Source of the DNA: JBBIOI01 sp037443425 | Lineage (GTDB): Bacteria > Desulfobacterota > BSN033 > UBA1163 | DNA length: 46,643 nucleotides | Reading direction: 5' to 3' | NCBI GenBank assembly: GCA_037443425.1 | Contig: JBBIOI010000010.1 | Location: 1-46,643, forward strand | Part shown: positions 30,018 to 38,881 of the stretch, in pieces | How the letters are laid out: each line of letters opens with the position of its first letter | How positions within the stretch are numbered: the stretch's first letter is position 1 | Notes under the pieces: model-generated | Databases searched by the model: none | Told to the model about the DNA's origin: nothing | What the model saw: the letters and a program-made list of their open reading frames with translations, nothing else | Translations under genes and position numbers: made by a program

Positions 30018-32665
30018 AATTTATCCTTTTCGATTTTTTTGATTTTTACTCTTGGGCCAACATCAATTGTGCCGCTCAATGGATCAAGAGCAATATTGTC
30101 TTTTGCGGTCATAAGTACGTTAAAAGGTGGACCTTCTTTGGAAACAGGATTCATAAGAATAGTGCCCCTTCCATAACATGCTGGGATACCAATCACTTCG
30201 GGATGAATTAACTCTGTAAGTTTTGCCCTCCCACGTGTCTTTCCATACCTGGATTCAACTTCAACCCAATCTCCATCTTTTATACCTTTCTTCTTTGCTG
30301 TTTCAGTATTAATGTGGATAAAAATTTCATAGGGATCATCTTCTCGTAGCTCAGCCAACCAAGGATTTTCTTGGGTTCCACCGGTTGCAAATGGCATAAA
30401 CGGTGTCTTCCAGTTAGCTACCCATAAATCATATTCTGGTGGAGCTTCAAATTCTGCATTAGGAATCCATTTTGGAATTGGTTCAAAATATGCAAAAAAG
30501 TTATCAAGTTCTTCTTCTTTCCAACCAGGTATCTTAACATTATATTTTTTTAGATTCTCTTTTAATGTATCTCCTGTTTTCTTAGTATGTTCAAAATAAA
30601 TTGGATGTCGAGTCTTATTTTCGGGCCAATAATAATAATTATATCCCTTCTTCCCTGTAGCTGAAAATTTATATATAAACCCCTTTTTTAGTCCTTCCTC
30701 AAAACTATGTTCATCTCCGAAGATCTGTTTTATTCTACGATCTATTATTTCGTCAAGGCTATATTTTTTATTAAGATCAAGCTTTCTATGATCGGTTAAC
30801 ATAAAGGTCCGATTAATAACATCATTTAAGCCACCCTCTCCTTTTAAGAAACCCGCACGATCTGCCAATTCAATTACAATTTCATCGATCTGTTTTGTAT
30901 TAAAAAGTGGTTTTACTGGATTTCTACAAAGTGCCATCTCAAGGCCTCTTACATCATCAGCAATGGATTGATGGACAACAAGGTAGAATCTACAGAATTT
31001 CCTCTCGAGGAAATATGACTCTGGTAGTACAATATCTGCCATCATTGTCGTTTCATCAAATTGAGTCGAAATGGCCACAATAAAAGGTACTTTCTTGAAA
31101 GCCTCAATAAAAATTTCGGCATCACATATAGCACGTATAGGATTAGCTCCACAAATAAGAAAGGCTTCTATAGGATAAGTAAGATAATATTCTTCTGGAT
31201 TAAGAATTGCTCTCACAGCCAGGTGTGGAGCTGTATGTTTGGTAGGATAAAACTCAGCCATGTCTACATGATCTGGAGGAAATTTCCATGGAACCCCTAT
31301 GGCTTCAAGAATTGGTTTTACAACCCCATCCTCGTTGGGTCTTAAAGTTTCTGCACATGGTCCTGGGTTGCGATTCCCTGTTGCTCCACCAGGAACCTCC
31401 ATAGCACCAACAAGCATGTTTATAATCTTTGTGCATAAATCAAAATACATTCCACCTTTATGAGATACTGCACCTCGGCCTGAGCCTGCAATCTGTGCAG
31501 GTCTTAATGGAAAGGTAAAACCATCTATCTCAATTGTAGAACCTATCATTGCATGTTCAACAAATTCCCTTGTTGTTGTTCGAATCGTCTCGGAAGGCAC
31601 AGATGTAATCTTTTCAGCCCATTCAGGGGTATATTCTTTCATCCTTTCCTTTATCAATTGAAAAGCAGGTTTTGCCTTAACCCCCTCAGCTATATATTCT
31701 CCCTCGAGGGCATAGTCTTTGATAGAAGGATCGTCAAAAGTTTTAGCCTTATTATCTAATGGATCCCATATTAAAGGTTTTTTTGATTTTGAATCTCTAA
31801 CATAGTATCCATCAGGACCAATTAAATATGGACCATTGGTTCTATTCTTAATAAACCATTCATCAAACTTCTTAATCTCATAAAGAATTACATGAATCAT
31901 TGAAAGAGCAAATGCTAACTCTGTCCCAGGCCGTATCGGAATCCATCGATATCCTTTTGAAGCTTCTACAGAACATCGAGGGTCTATCGTAACGAGTTTC
32001 ATACCCCGTTCAATTGCGTTTATAAACCGACGAGTGGCTCCAGGTGTTGCTACATTTGGTCCTACGGTTCTTCCGGGTGCAATAAGATAATTACAATGTT
32101 CGAGATCGGAAATATATTCAGGATGCTGTCCATGGACAAGATTTGCAGCGTAATGAATCGAACATGTTGGTCCGTGTGAGCCCACTACGTTAGGTGTTCC
32201 AAAGGCCTCGGCAAGGATTTGACCGGGAACTTCATAATTAGTTGCTCTTTCAACCTCTTTGGGTGTGATAAAGAGGCTTTCTGCGCATCCCCACCCCTCC
32301 CAAATAACAAGTTTCCGTGGGTCCTCTTGTCTAATCTTTTTTAATTTTTCAGCAACAATATTTAACGCCTCGTCCCAGCTTATCTCAATCCATCCAGGAT
32401 CAATATCAGGTCCCTTTTCAGGATTTGTCCTTTTTAAAGGGGCTTTAACTCTGTATGGATTATACAGTCCCATGATAGAAGAGATAGAGCGTAGACAGAC
32501 CTTGCCACGATTTGTTGGACAATCTGGATTCCCTATAATATTTGTAACTACCCCGTCCTCGATATGGACAAGGGTTCCATCATCTGCCTGCATACACATC
32601 ATACAGAAACTTGGAATCCATCGATCTTCATGTTCTCTCGGAGTATCTATCGTTAACTGAGCCAA
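30014..32665 (-). CDS. molybdopterin (bis-MGD) oxidoreductase catalytic subunit with altered N-terminal Fe-S motif
   Basis: An 883-residue DMSO-reductase-family enzyme. The N-terminal cluster motif has Cys21-x2-Cys24, then Asp28 where a third Cys is usual, and Cys57 in GKVCLRS; Cys49 is nearby and could substitute. Cys168 in SHGPTCSIHY stands where the molybdenum ligand is expected. The C-terminal MGD-binding domain (from WVANWKTPFMPF) is complete. The start is a TTG with AAGGAGG properly spaced upstream. No Tat leader is seen, so the complex would face the cytoplasm. It is followed by ferredoxin and NrfD subunits and preceded by TRAP transporter genes. It may oxidise or reduce an aromatic or ring-derived metabolite against quinone; the substrate is unknown. 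Confidence 0.85.
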   Translation of the reverse strand: MAQLTIDTPREHEDRWIPSFCMMCMQADDGTLVHIEDGVVTNIIGNPDCPTNRGKVCLRSISSIMGLYNPYRVKAPLKRTNPEKGPDIDPGWIEISWDEALNIVAEKLKKIRQEDPRKLVIWEGWGCAESLFITPKEVERATNYEVPGQILAEAFGTPNVVGSHGPTCSIHYAANLVHGQHPEYISDLEHCNYLIAPGRTVGPNVATPGATRRFINAIERGMKLVTIDPRCSVEASKGYRWIPIRPGTELAFALSMIHVILYEIKKFDEWFIKNRTNGPYLIGPDGYYVRDSKSKKPLIWDPLDNKAKTFDDPSIKDYALEGEYIAEGVKAKPAFQLIKERMKEYTPEWAEKITSVPSETIRTTTREFVEHAMIGSTIEIDGFTFPLRPAQIAGSGRGAVSHKGGMYFDLCTKIINMLVGAMEVPGGATGNRNPGPCAETLRPNEDGVVKPILEAIGVPWKFPPDHVDMAEFYPTKHTAPHLAVRAILNPEEYYLTYPIEAFLICGANPIRAICDAEIFIEAFKKVPFIVAISTQFDETTMMADIVLPESYFLERKFCRFYLVVHQSIADDVRGLEMALCRNPVKPLFNTKQIDEIVIELADRAGFLKGEGGLNDVINRTFMLTDHRKLDLNKKYSLDEIIDRRIKQIFGDEHSFEEGLKKGFIYKFSATGKKGYNYYYWPENKTRHPIYFEHTKKTGDTLKENLKKYNVKIPGWKEEELDNFFAYFEPIPKWIPNAEFEAPPEYDLWVANWKTPFMPFATGGTQENPWLAELREDDPYEIFIHINTETAKKKGIKDGDWVEVESRYGKTRGRAKLTELIHPEVIGIPACYGRGTILMNPVSKEGPPFNVLMTAKDNIALDPLSGTIDVGPRVKIKKIEKDKL

Positions 32666-32689
32666 AATCCTTCCTCCTTTTTAATTATT

Positions 32690-33991
32690 TTAAAAACCCA
32701 TTTTCCCGGGTAGCCAAGTAGCTAATTCTGGAAAAACCATAATAATAATTAAACCTAAAATTAATAATAACACAAATGGAAGTGATCCCAAAACAATCTC
32801 CCTCATATTTACATTGGGTATTGTCCCTTTTAAGATAAAAAGGTTAAGACCAACAGGAGGGGTAATCATTCCAATTTCTACATTAATCGTTACTATGATT
32901 CCAAACCATACTGGATCAAATCCCAATTTTGTAATAATTGGAAAGAGAATAGGAAGTGAAATAACTAAGATTGCCATAGGATCAAGAAGACATCCCATGA
33001 TGATTAATATAATATTTATTACAATCATCACAGTCCATGGTGAAAGTTGTAATGATACAATTTTTTCTGTTATATATTGAGGTATCGTTAAGGTTGATAG
33101 TAAAAATGCAAGTGTATTGCCACCAAAAACAAGGAACATGATCATAGCAGTTACTGCAACTGTCCTTACCAATGCTCCATGGATACTTTTGATTGTAAGT
33201 CTTCTATAGATCAGTGATATAATAATTGCAAAGGTAGCTCCAATGGCAGCAGCCTCTGTTGGTGTTGCAATACCTGTATAAATTGTTCCAATAATACTAA
33301 TTGCCAAAACAACAAATGCCCATATTCTTTTAAGTGAATTAAATCTTTCTTTCCAAGTTACCCCTTCTACACGAGGAGCCAATCCAGGCCTAAGCTTTAC
33401 AGCAATTGCAATGGCCAAGCTTAATATAGTAGCCAGGATAATTCCAGGTATTATCCCTGCAATAAAGAGTTTTCCAATAGATACCTCAGTAATTACCCCG
33501 TAGATAACCATTGTAATACTTGGTGGTATTAATATCCCAAGTGTGCCTCCTGCTGCAACAGACCCAATTGCAAGATAACGACTATACCCCCTCTTTATCA
33601 TCTCCGGAATGGAAATTAATCCGATTGTGGCCGCTGTTGCAGGGCTTGAACCACATATAGCTGCAAAACCTGTACATGTTGCAATACTACTGATTGCAAG
33701 CCCTCCAGGAAGCCAGCTAAGCCATCTATGGGCAGCTGTATACATATCATCCCCAACTCCTGAAAAAGATACAATTTCTGCCATTGAGACAAATAGCGGT
33801 AATGCTATCATAAACATATTAGTGCCAGTATTTGCTGCAATCTCAGCAATTTGATAAAGATTTCCTAAATTTAAAAAAAGGAGGATTCCGATTAAACCAA
33901 GAAACCCAAGCCCGAAACCTATGGGTGTTCCAATACCAATGATAATTATCAATAATATAACAATGATGATAGTAAGTAATCCTATACTCAT
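32690..33991 (-). CDS. dctM: TRAP transporter large permease (DctM type)
   Basis: A 433-residue membrane protein with about 12 hydrophobic segments and the DctM hallmarks PLFVSMAEI, TGFAAICGSSPATAATIG, AAGGTLGILIPPSI and TITPPVGLNLF-like MITPPVGLNLFI. I start it at the ATG at 33991, one base after the dctQ stop and with AAGGA upstream. The TTG at 34012 lacks a ribosome site. It forms the sodium-coupled transport channel with DctQ for a carboxylate captured by the binding protein at 34600-35610. Confidence 0.9.
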   Translation of the reverse strand: MSIGLLTIIIVILLIIIIGIGTPIGFGLGFLGLIGILLFLNLGNLYQIAEIAANTGTNMFMIALPLFVSMAEIVSFSGVGDDMYTAAHRWLSWLPGGLAISSIATCTGFAAICGSSPATAATIGLISIPEMIKRGYSRYLAIGSVAAGGTLGILIPPSITMVIYGVITEVSIGKLFIAGIIPGIILATILSLAIAIAVKLRPGLAPRVEGVTWKERFNSLKRIWAFVVLAISIIGTIYTGIATPTEAAAIGATFAIIISLIYRRLTIKSIHGALVRTVAVTAMIMFLVFGGNTLAFLLSTLTIPQYITEKIVSLQLSPWTVMIVINIILIIMGCLLDPMAILVISLPILFPIITKLGFDPVWFGIIVTINVEIGMITPPVGLNLFILKGTIPNVNMREIVLGSLPFVLLLILGLIIIMVFPELATWLPGKMGF

Positions 33992-33992
33992 C

Positions 33993-34511
33993 TTATTTTC
34001 CTTGATTATCAATCCTTTTGAATTCTTTAAACTGAACGATGGTCTGAAGAATAAAAGTTATAAGTAAAAGAAAAGAACCTATAACCATGACAACATATAT
34101 ATAAGCCATGGGTGCACTTAGCATGGTTGGTGATGTCCATTTCTCTTTAAAGGCAGACCAAGTCATAAGGCTTGTCTGCCATAACATTACAAAACAAAAC
34201 GCCATTGCAAAGATCGAAGTAATTAGATTGAAGTAACGTTTTATGGTGTCACTGAACCTATATATGAGGAAGGTTACCTTAATATGGATTCCTTCCTGGA
34301 GAGTAAAAGAAGTTGCTAAAAATATTGTGTAGAGGAATAAATATGTGGATACCTCTGTAATCCAGATACTGGGGCTTGTAAAAACATATCTTAAAAATAC
34401 ATCAATAAAAATAGAAATTGTTATAAATAAAAGGATAAACCCAGCTAAAGAGGCACATATAAAGTTAATCTTTTTTATCTTTTCATAAATTGATAAGGGT
34501 GTATTGGACAT
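33993..34511 (-). CDS. dctQ: TRAP transporter small permease (DctQ type)
   Basis: 172 residues with four hydrophobic segments and the DctQ pattern (VFLRYVFTSPSIWITEVSTY). The ATG at 34511 has GGGGGC (34526-34521, minus strand) upstream and lies just after the terminator-like hairpin. A TTG at 34553 would extend it by 14 residues, but it lies inside the hairpin and has no ribosome site. It is translated ahead of dctM with a one-base gap. Confidence 0.85.
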   Translation of the reverse strand: MSNTPLSIYEKIKKINFICASLAGFILLFITISIFIDVFLRYVFTSPSIWITEVSTYLFLYTIFLATSFTLQEGIHIKVTFLIYRFSDTIKRYFNLITSIFAMAFCFVMLWQTSLMTWSAFKEKWTSPTMLSAPMAYIYVVMVIGSFLLLITFILQTIVQFKEFKRIDNQGK

Positions 34512-34529
34512 GAAAAATATGCCCCCATT

Positions 34530-34578
34530 AAAAAAATAAGTGATGGAGATCAATAAAATTCATTGTCTCCATCACTTA
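34530..34578 (-). terminator. intrinsic terminator/attenuator between TRAP binding protein and permease genes
   Basis: On the minus strand a perfect 13-bp stem (34578-34566 with 34549-34537; arm sequence TAAGTGATGGAGA on the plus strand) encloses a 16-nt loop and is followed at once by seven T residues (34536-34530). It lies 21 nt after the binding-protein stop and just before the dctQ ribosome site. Partial termination here would yield more binding protein than permease, the ratio such systems need. Confidence 0.75.
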
Positions 34579-34599
34579 ATTATATTGGCTTTTTAAATC

Positions 34600-35610
34600 T
34601 TACTCATCTTTAAAATTCTTAAGGATATCCATAAATTTTTTACCGATTGGTCCTGAAACCTTCTCTACCTCTGGCCAAAGGGCAAAGGCATCCTTTAGAT
34701 AAGCCTTCTTTTCCTCAGGGGTAAGATGGTAAATCTTAGCTCCCTTTTTCTGGACATCTTCTTTAAGCCAGTCATAATACTTCAATGTTTCGTAATAATT
34801 CCATGGTTTAACTTCTTTTATTCCCTGAAGAAATATTTCTCTATCGGTCGGAGTTAATGAATTCCATTTCTGTAAATTCATTGTAACAATCTCGATATTG
34901 TTGCTGAATCCTGAATCCATGATATATGGCGAAACCTCATAAAGCTTTAAGCCATATACAATATCCCATATAAGCATATAGCCATCAATTACACCTTTTT
35001 GAAGTGCAACATAAAGTTCACCAGGTACCATAAAAACAGTGCTTGCTCCCCATTTTACTCCAAGTGTAGATTGCCATCTACCGGCTAATCTCATCTTCTG
35101 ACCTTTCCAATCCTCAGGCCTTTTAAGAAATTTTGTCCTATGAGGGAATACTGTACTGCCTGTTAATTGGAGTAGCAGTGGTCTTACACCCTTCTTTTGA
35201 AGAAGCTCAATAAGGGTTGGTTCTATTGCTTCTTGCATCTCTAAATGTTTATCAAGTTTATATGATCCATAAACTTCAAATATGCTCAACTCTGGAATCT
35301 TACCTGTTACAAAAGAGGCAGGGCCTGTAGAAATATCTGCAATCCCTTTTGCAACCCCATCAATAAACTGGGGTTTGGACATAAGTGAACCCCCATAAAA
35401 ATACTGAAACTTTATCCTTCCATTTGTTTTTTGCTCAACAAAATCGCCCAGTTTCTTTATCGTTCTTGATTTCATATCCTGAGGGGGATTGTCTATAGCA
35501 CATTTTAAAACCATAGGCTCTTTTTCACTGTATGCCAATACTAAACCAGAAAATATAAATAAAAAACTGACTAAAAATATCGTAACATAAATCCATGAAC
35601 GTAACTTCAT
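34600..35610 (-). CDS. dctP: TRAP transporter periplasmic substrate-binding protein (DctP type)
   Basis: A 336-residue secreted binding protein: Sec signal peptide to about residue 27 (VSFLFIFSGLVLAYS), then the DctP fold. The signature KGQKMRLAGRW supplies the conserved arginine that binds the ligand carboxylate, and VALQKGVIDGYMLIWD is the usual downstream motif. AAAGGAGG precedes the ATG. It heads the TRAP-molybdoenzyme operon behind the promoter at 35681-35653. The ligand is a carboxylic acid; an aromatic acid would suit the context. Confidence 0.9.
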   Translation of the reverse strand: MKLRSWIYVTIFLVSFLFIFSGLVLAYSEKEPMVLKCAIDNPPQDMKSRTIKKLGDFVEQKTNGRIKFQYFYGGSLMSKPQFIDGVAKGIADISTGPASFVTGKIPELSIFEVYGSYKLDKHLEMQEAIEPTLIELLQKKGVRPLLLQLTGSTVFPHRTKFLKRPEDWKGQKMRLAGRWQSTLGVKWGASTVFMVPGELYVALQKGVIDGYMLIWDIVYGLKLYEVSPYIMDSGFSNNIEIVTMNLQKWNSLTPTDREIFLQGIKEVKPWNYYETLKYYDWLKEDVQKKGAKIYHLTPEEKKAYLKDAFALWPEVEKVSGPIGKKFMDILKNFKDE

Positions 35611-35652
35611 AAAATCCTCCTTTCTGTTTAATTTAATTTTATTTTTATTAAA

Positions 35653-35681
35653 TTTTTAACAAATACTTAATTTATTTTCAA
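35653..35681 (-). promoter_or_regulatory. promoter of the TRAP-molybdoenzyme operon
   Basis: Minus-strand TTGAAA (35681-35676) and TAAAAA (35658-35653) with a 17-nt spacer and an extended -10 TGT. On the plus strand the region reads TTAACAAATACTTAA (35656-35670). Its ACAAATACTTAA part is identical to a 12-mer at the XRE-cupin promoter and nearly identical to that at 46618-46629. The 93-bp gap it occupies splits the cluster into two transcription units. Confidence 0.5.
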
Positions 35682-35703
35682 GTTTCAGATGACCGTATAA
35701 ACA

Positions 35704-36639
35704 TTAGTAATTAACCTTATCAATCCCTTTCAATCCAAGGATTTTTCTTGCTTCATCAGGAGTTGCAATCTCTCTACCCAGTTCCTTTGCAATCCTCACC
35801 ATCTTTTCTACAAGCTCAGCATTACTTTTTGCCAGAACACCTTTTTCAATAAATATATTATCCTCCATTCCAACCCTTACATGGCCACCCATAATGATAG
35901 ATAATGTTGCAAGGTTGAATTCTGCTGGATATCCTGCACCTATCACTGACCATATGTAATTATTTTCTCCTATTAATCTATCCGCAGTCTGTTTCATGTG
36001 TACAACTTCATAAACATTCGCACCAATACCACCAAGAATCCCTGTTACGAATTGTAACCAAACAGGAGTTTGAATGACATTCCTTCTTATCAAGAATTGA
36101 AGATTGTAGATATGTCCAACATCATACAACTCAAACTCAGGTTTAGTGTCATTCTCTTTCATGATATCCATCAACTTTTCTATGTCACCAAAGGTATTTC
36201 TGAAAATAAAATCCTTCGAACTTAAGGCAAACTCCTTTTCCCATGGATATTTATAATCTTCATCTTTATACCTTTCTGCAATAGGATGAATCGAGAAATT
36301 TATTGAACCCATATTAAACGTGGCAAGTTCGGGTTTTAAATTGGGGACCACTTGTGCCCTCTCCTGAGGGGTCATCGTAGCTGTCCCGCCAGTTGTGATG
36401 CAAACTATCACATTACTTCTTGCTTTTATCCCTGAGGCTATCTCTCTATATATTTCTGGATCTGTTGTTGGTTTTGCAGTTTTTGGATCTCTTGCGTGAA
36501 TATGAACAGAAGCTGCACCAGCATTGGCTGCCCTAACAGCATCATCAATTATCTGTTGAGGTGTTAAAGGTAAATAGGGTGTTTGGACTGGTAAAGTTAT
36601 GTTTCCTGTTATAGCTGCAGTAATAATCAATTTATCCAT
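35704..36639 (-). CDS. beta-keto acid cleavage enzyme (BKACE, DUF849 family)
   Basis: A 311-residue TIM-barrel enzyme. Zinc ligands are His46 and His48 in SVHIHARDP and Glu259 in VRVGMEDN. The entrance loop TLPVQTPYLPLTPQQI places it in a PYLP subgroup, not with classical Kce, which has Glu14 in this loop. BKACEs condense a beta-keto acid with acetyl-CoA and cleave it to acetoacetate plus a new acyl-CoA. The preceding gene encodes a 3-hydroxyacid dehydrogenase able to supply the keto acid. In the phloroglucinol pathway of anaerobes a BKACE-type lyase cleaves triacetate to acetoacetate, which suits the SDR/hydrolase neighbours. A carnitine-like substrate is an alternative. Confidence 0.9.
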   Translation of the reverse strand: MDKLIITAAITGNITLPVQTPYLPLTPQQIIDDAVRAANAGAASVHIHARDPKTAKPTTDPEIYREIASGIKARSNVIVCITTGGTATMTPQERAQVVPNLKPELATFNMGSINFSIHPIAERYKDEDYKYPWEKEFALSSKDFIFRNTFGDIEKLMDIMKENDTKPEFELYDVGHIYNLQFLIRRNVIQTPVWLQFVTGILGGIGANVYEVVHMKQTADRLIGENNYIWSVIGAGYPAEFNLATLSIIMGGHVRVGMEDNIFIEKGVLAKSNAELVEKMVRIAKELGREIATPDEARKILGLKGIDKVNY

Positions 36640-36677
36640 AATCTGCTCACCTTTCTATAATTTTTTTAAATAAAATT

Positions 36678-37625
36678 TCAACCCTTCTTTCTTTTATAGT
36701 GCTGGATTAAATAGGTTAAAAGATTTTCTCTTATCTTAACTATATCCTCCTCAGTCCATCTATCATATAGCCCTTTACCGGTTTTAAATCCAAGCTCCCC
36801 CTTTTTTACTTTTTCTTTCAAAAGAGGGGAAGGATCTGGTGATGCCTCTAAATCTTTTAAAACTGTATTATGTATAGCTAATGTTAAATCCAATCCTACC
36901 ATATCAGCATTCTCTATCGGCCCTAAAACAGCAAGCCTTATTCCAATACTGTTTTTTATTGCTTCATCAACTGTCTGAGGATCAGCGATTCCACGCTCTA
37001 CAATTGAAATTGCCTCGCGCCATAAAGCATGTTGAAGTCTATTTGCAACAAATCCAGGAACATCTTTTAAACATTTTATGGGATGTTTTCCAGCCTTCTT
37101 CATGAATTGATATGTAAATTCCATAGTCTCTTCAGAAGTATCTTTCCCTTTGACAACCTCAACCAATGGTATTAAATAAGGTGGATACCAGAAATGAGTC
37201 CCGATTATCCTTCCTCTATTTTTAGATTTAGATGCTATCTCTGTTATGCTTATAACAGAGGTGTTTGTTGCTAATATCGTTTCTATAGGGCAAAGGGAGT
37301 CAAGTTTTTTAAATATATCCTGCTTCAATTCCAAATTTTCATATACCGCTTCTATAATTAATTGGGCATCTGAAGTTGCCTTTTTCCAATCCGTTGTTGT
37401 TTTAATCTTGCTTAGAATCTTATCAATTTGATTTGAATCAATGATTTCATGCTTAGCCATTATCTCAAGATTTGATCGGATGTTACCAATCGCCTTTTTC
37501 AGTGGTTCCTCATCTAAATCGAGAAGAATAATATTGTAATCTTTTGAGGCGAAATGCTGGGCAATGCCATGGCCCATCATTCCTGCACCAATTATAGAAA
37601 TATTTTTTATATCCAGAGCCTCCAT
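36678..37625 (-). CDS. 3-hydroxyacyl-CoA/3-hydroxyacid dehydrogenase (HBD/carnitine/gulonate dehydrogenase type)
   Basis: A 315-residue NAD-dependent enzyme. The Rossmann motif GAGMMG (13-18) is followed by an acidic DLDEE at the end of strand 2 (NAD preference). The catalytic region is GTHFWYPPYLIPLVEV, and VPGFVANRLQ leads into the C-terminal helical domain. The PPYxIPLVEV form is closer to L-gulonate 3-dehydrogenase and carnitine dehydrogenase than to CoA-thioester enzymes (GxHFFNP), which suggests a free 3-hydroxy acid substrate. It precedes the BKACE by 38 bp. A hydroxyacid dehydrogenase next to a BKACE is the arrangement that converts a 3-hydroxy acid to a keto acid and cleaves it. Confidence 0.88.
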   Translation of the reverse strand: MEALDIKNISIIGAGMMGHGIAQHFASKDYNIILLDLDEEPLKKAIGNIRSNLEIMAKHEIIDSNQIDKILSKIKTTTDWKKATSDAQLIIEAVYENLELKQDIFKKLDSLCPIETILATNTSVISITEIASKSKNRGRIIGTHFWYPPYLIPLVEVVKGKDTSEETMEFTYQFMKKAGKHPIKCLKDVPGFVANRLQHALWREAISIVERGIADPQTVDEAIKNSIGIRLAVLGPIENADMVGLDLTLAIHNTVLKDLEASPDPSPLLKEKVKKGELGFKTGKGLYDRWTEEDIVKIRENLLTYLIQHYKRKKG

Positions 37626-37641
37626 TATCTTCTCCTTTTAA

Positions 37642-38421
37642 TTAGCCAGCAGTATATCCACCATCGACATCTATAATCGCACCTGTGATAAAATCAGAAG
37701 CCTTTGAAGAAAGAAAGATGACTGTCCCTATAAAATCTTCTGGTTCACCTAATCTTCCAATCGGTATCCTTTTAAGAAAATTCATATAAAAAGCCTTATC
37801 GTCAAACATCCATTGGGTCAAAGGTGTTCGGAAGACAGTTGGGGCAATGGCATTCACATTGATTTTATATGGTCCCCATTCACAACCCAATGTTTTTGCC
37901 AGAAGATGAACTGCACCTTTTGATGGGGAATAGGCTGAATAATTACTCATACCTAAATGTCCCCTTGCTGACCCTACAAGGATAACTTTACCTCCCCTCC
38001 CCTGATTTATCATAACCTTGCCAACTTCTTTACAAAAAAGATAGGTACCTTTAAGGTTCACATCTATTACTTCCTGCCAATCCTTAATGGGCTGTTCAAT
38101 AATCGGACTAACCTTATTTATTCCTGCAGCTGTTACCAATATATCGATTCCTCCATAGGTATCCACAGTATCCTTTACTACCCGTTTTACATCTTCATAA
38201 TTTACTGGATCGCCAGGAGAATATGAAGCCTCCCCACCATTTTCACGAATATCTTTAACAAGCTTCTCAAGTGATGCCACTGTCCTTGCTGTAGCCATTA
38301 CCTTTGCGCCAGCTGCAGCCAACCCCCTTGACGCAGCACCACCAAATCCGCCTGTTGCCCCTGTAATAAGAGCCACCTTTCCACTAACATCAAATAATTT
38401 TTTAATATCTTCATATTTCAT
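37642..38421 (-). CDS. short-chain dehydrogenase/reductase
   Basis: A 259-residue classical SDR with TGATGGFG (20-27) for the cofactor, the catalytic tetrad Asn122, Ser151, Tyr164, Lys168 (YSPSKGA), and a DVDGGYTAG C-terminus. Arg46 after strand 2 (ATARTV) favours NADPH. AGGAGGGG precedes the ATG. Phloroglucinol reductase, which forms dihydrophloroglucinol, is an NADPH-dependent SDR. This gene is my candidate for that step because of the BKACE, hydroxyacid dehydrogenase and cyclase-family hydrolase in the same operon. Generic 3-oxoacyl or gluconate reductases look similar, so the specific function is inference. Confidence 0.88.
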   Translation of the reverse strand: MKYEDIKKLFDVSGKVALITGATGGFGGAASRGLAAAGAKVMATARTVASLEKLVKDIRENGGEASYSPGDPVNYEDVKRVVKDTVDTYGGIDILVTAAGINKVSPIIEQPIKDWQEVIDVNLKGTYLFCKEVGKVMINQGRGGKVILVGSARGHLGMSNYSAYSPSKGAVHLLAKTLGCEWGPYKINVNAIAPTVFRTPLTQWMFDDKAFYMNFLKRIPIGRLGEPEDFIGTVIFLSSKASDFITGAIIDVDGGYTAG

Positions 38422-38480
38422 GATATCCCCTCCTCAAAAGTATTCTCGTTTTGACAATGCTTAAATTCTTTTTGGTAGCC

Positions 38481-38819
38481 TTAATTTGGATAATTGATGA
38501 TGACTAGCATGCTTGCCGGAACTTTACCATTATTAATAATAGATCTTCCCTCATTTGGAGCAATATAGACAGAATCAAGCGGATTAAGCGTAACCTCCTC
38601 CTTTTCGGTTTTCACAGTAACCTGGCCACTTAGGACAACATAGACCTTCTCTGTAGGAGATGAATCAAACTCAGCTCCTCCACCAGGAAGAAAGTGTGAA
38701 AGACCGACCCAGAATTTTTGAACTCCTGTCTCTTCCCTTCCCTGAAGCCTCATGGCGACCATTTTGAAATGTTTTGCAGCCTCGTACTCCTTCACATCAT
38801 TTAATCTCATCACCTTCAT
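38481..38819 (-). CDS. small cupin-domain protein
   Basis: A 112-residue single cupin. The two half-motifs are reduced: GGGAEFDSSPTEKVYVVLSG lacks the usual histidines, and LDSVYIAPNEGRSIINNG replaces the PxGxxHxxxN motif. Metal binding is therefore doubtful. GAGGAGG precedes the ATG. Small cupins of this kind accompany catabolic operons as sensors, isomerases or ring-processing enzymes. None of these can be chosen here. Confidence 0.8.
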   Translation of the reverse strand: MKVMRLNDVKEYEAAKHFKMVAMRLQGREETGVQKFWVGLSHFLPGGGAEFDSSPTEKVYVVLSGQVTVKTEKEEVTLNPLDSVYIAPNEGRSIINNGKVPASMLVIINYPN

Positions 38820-38881
38820 ATCTATACCTCCTCGTATAATATATTTATCTTAAATGTAACTATTTTTGCTTCACTTTGAGA

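Noticed and set aside
35704..37625. Carnitine degradation (carnitine dehydrogenase plus BKACE)
   Set aside because: It remains possible for the two genes alone, but the thioesterase and carnitine-type regulator are absent. The SDR, cyclase-family and amidohydrolase genes fit a ring-derived substrate better.
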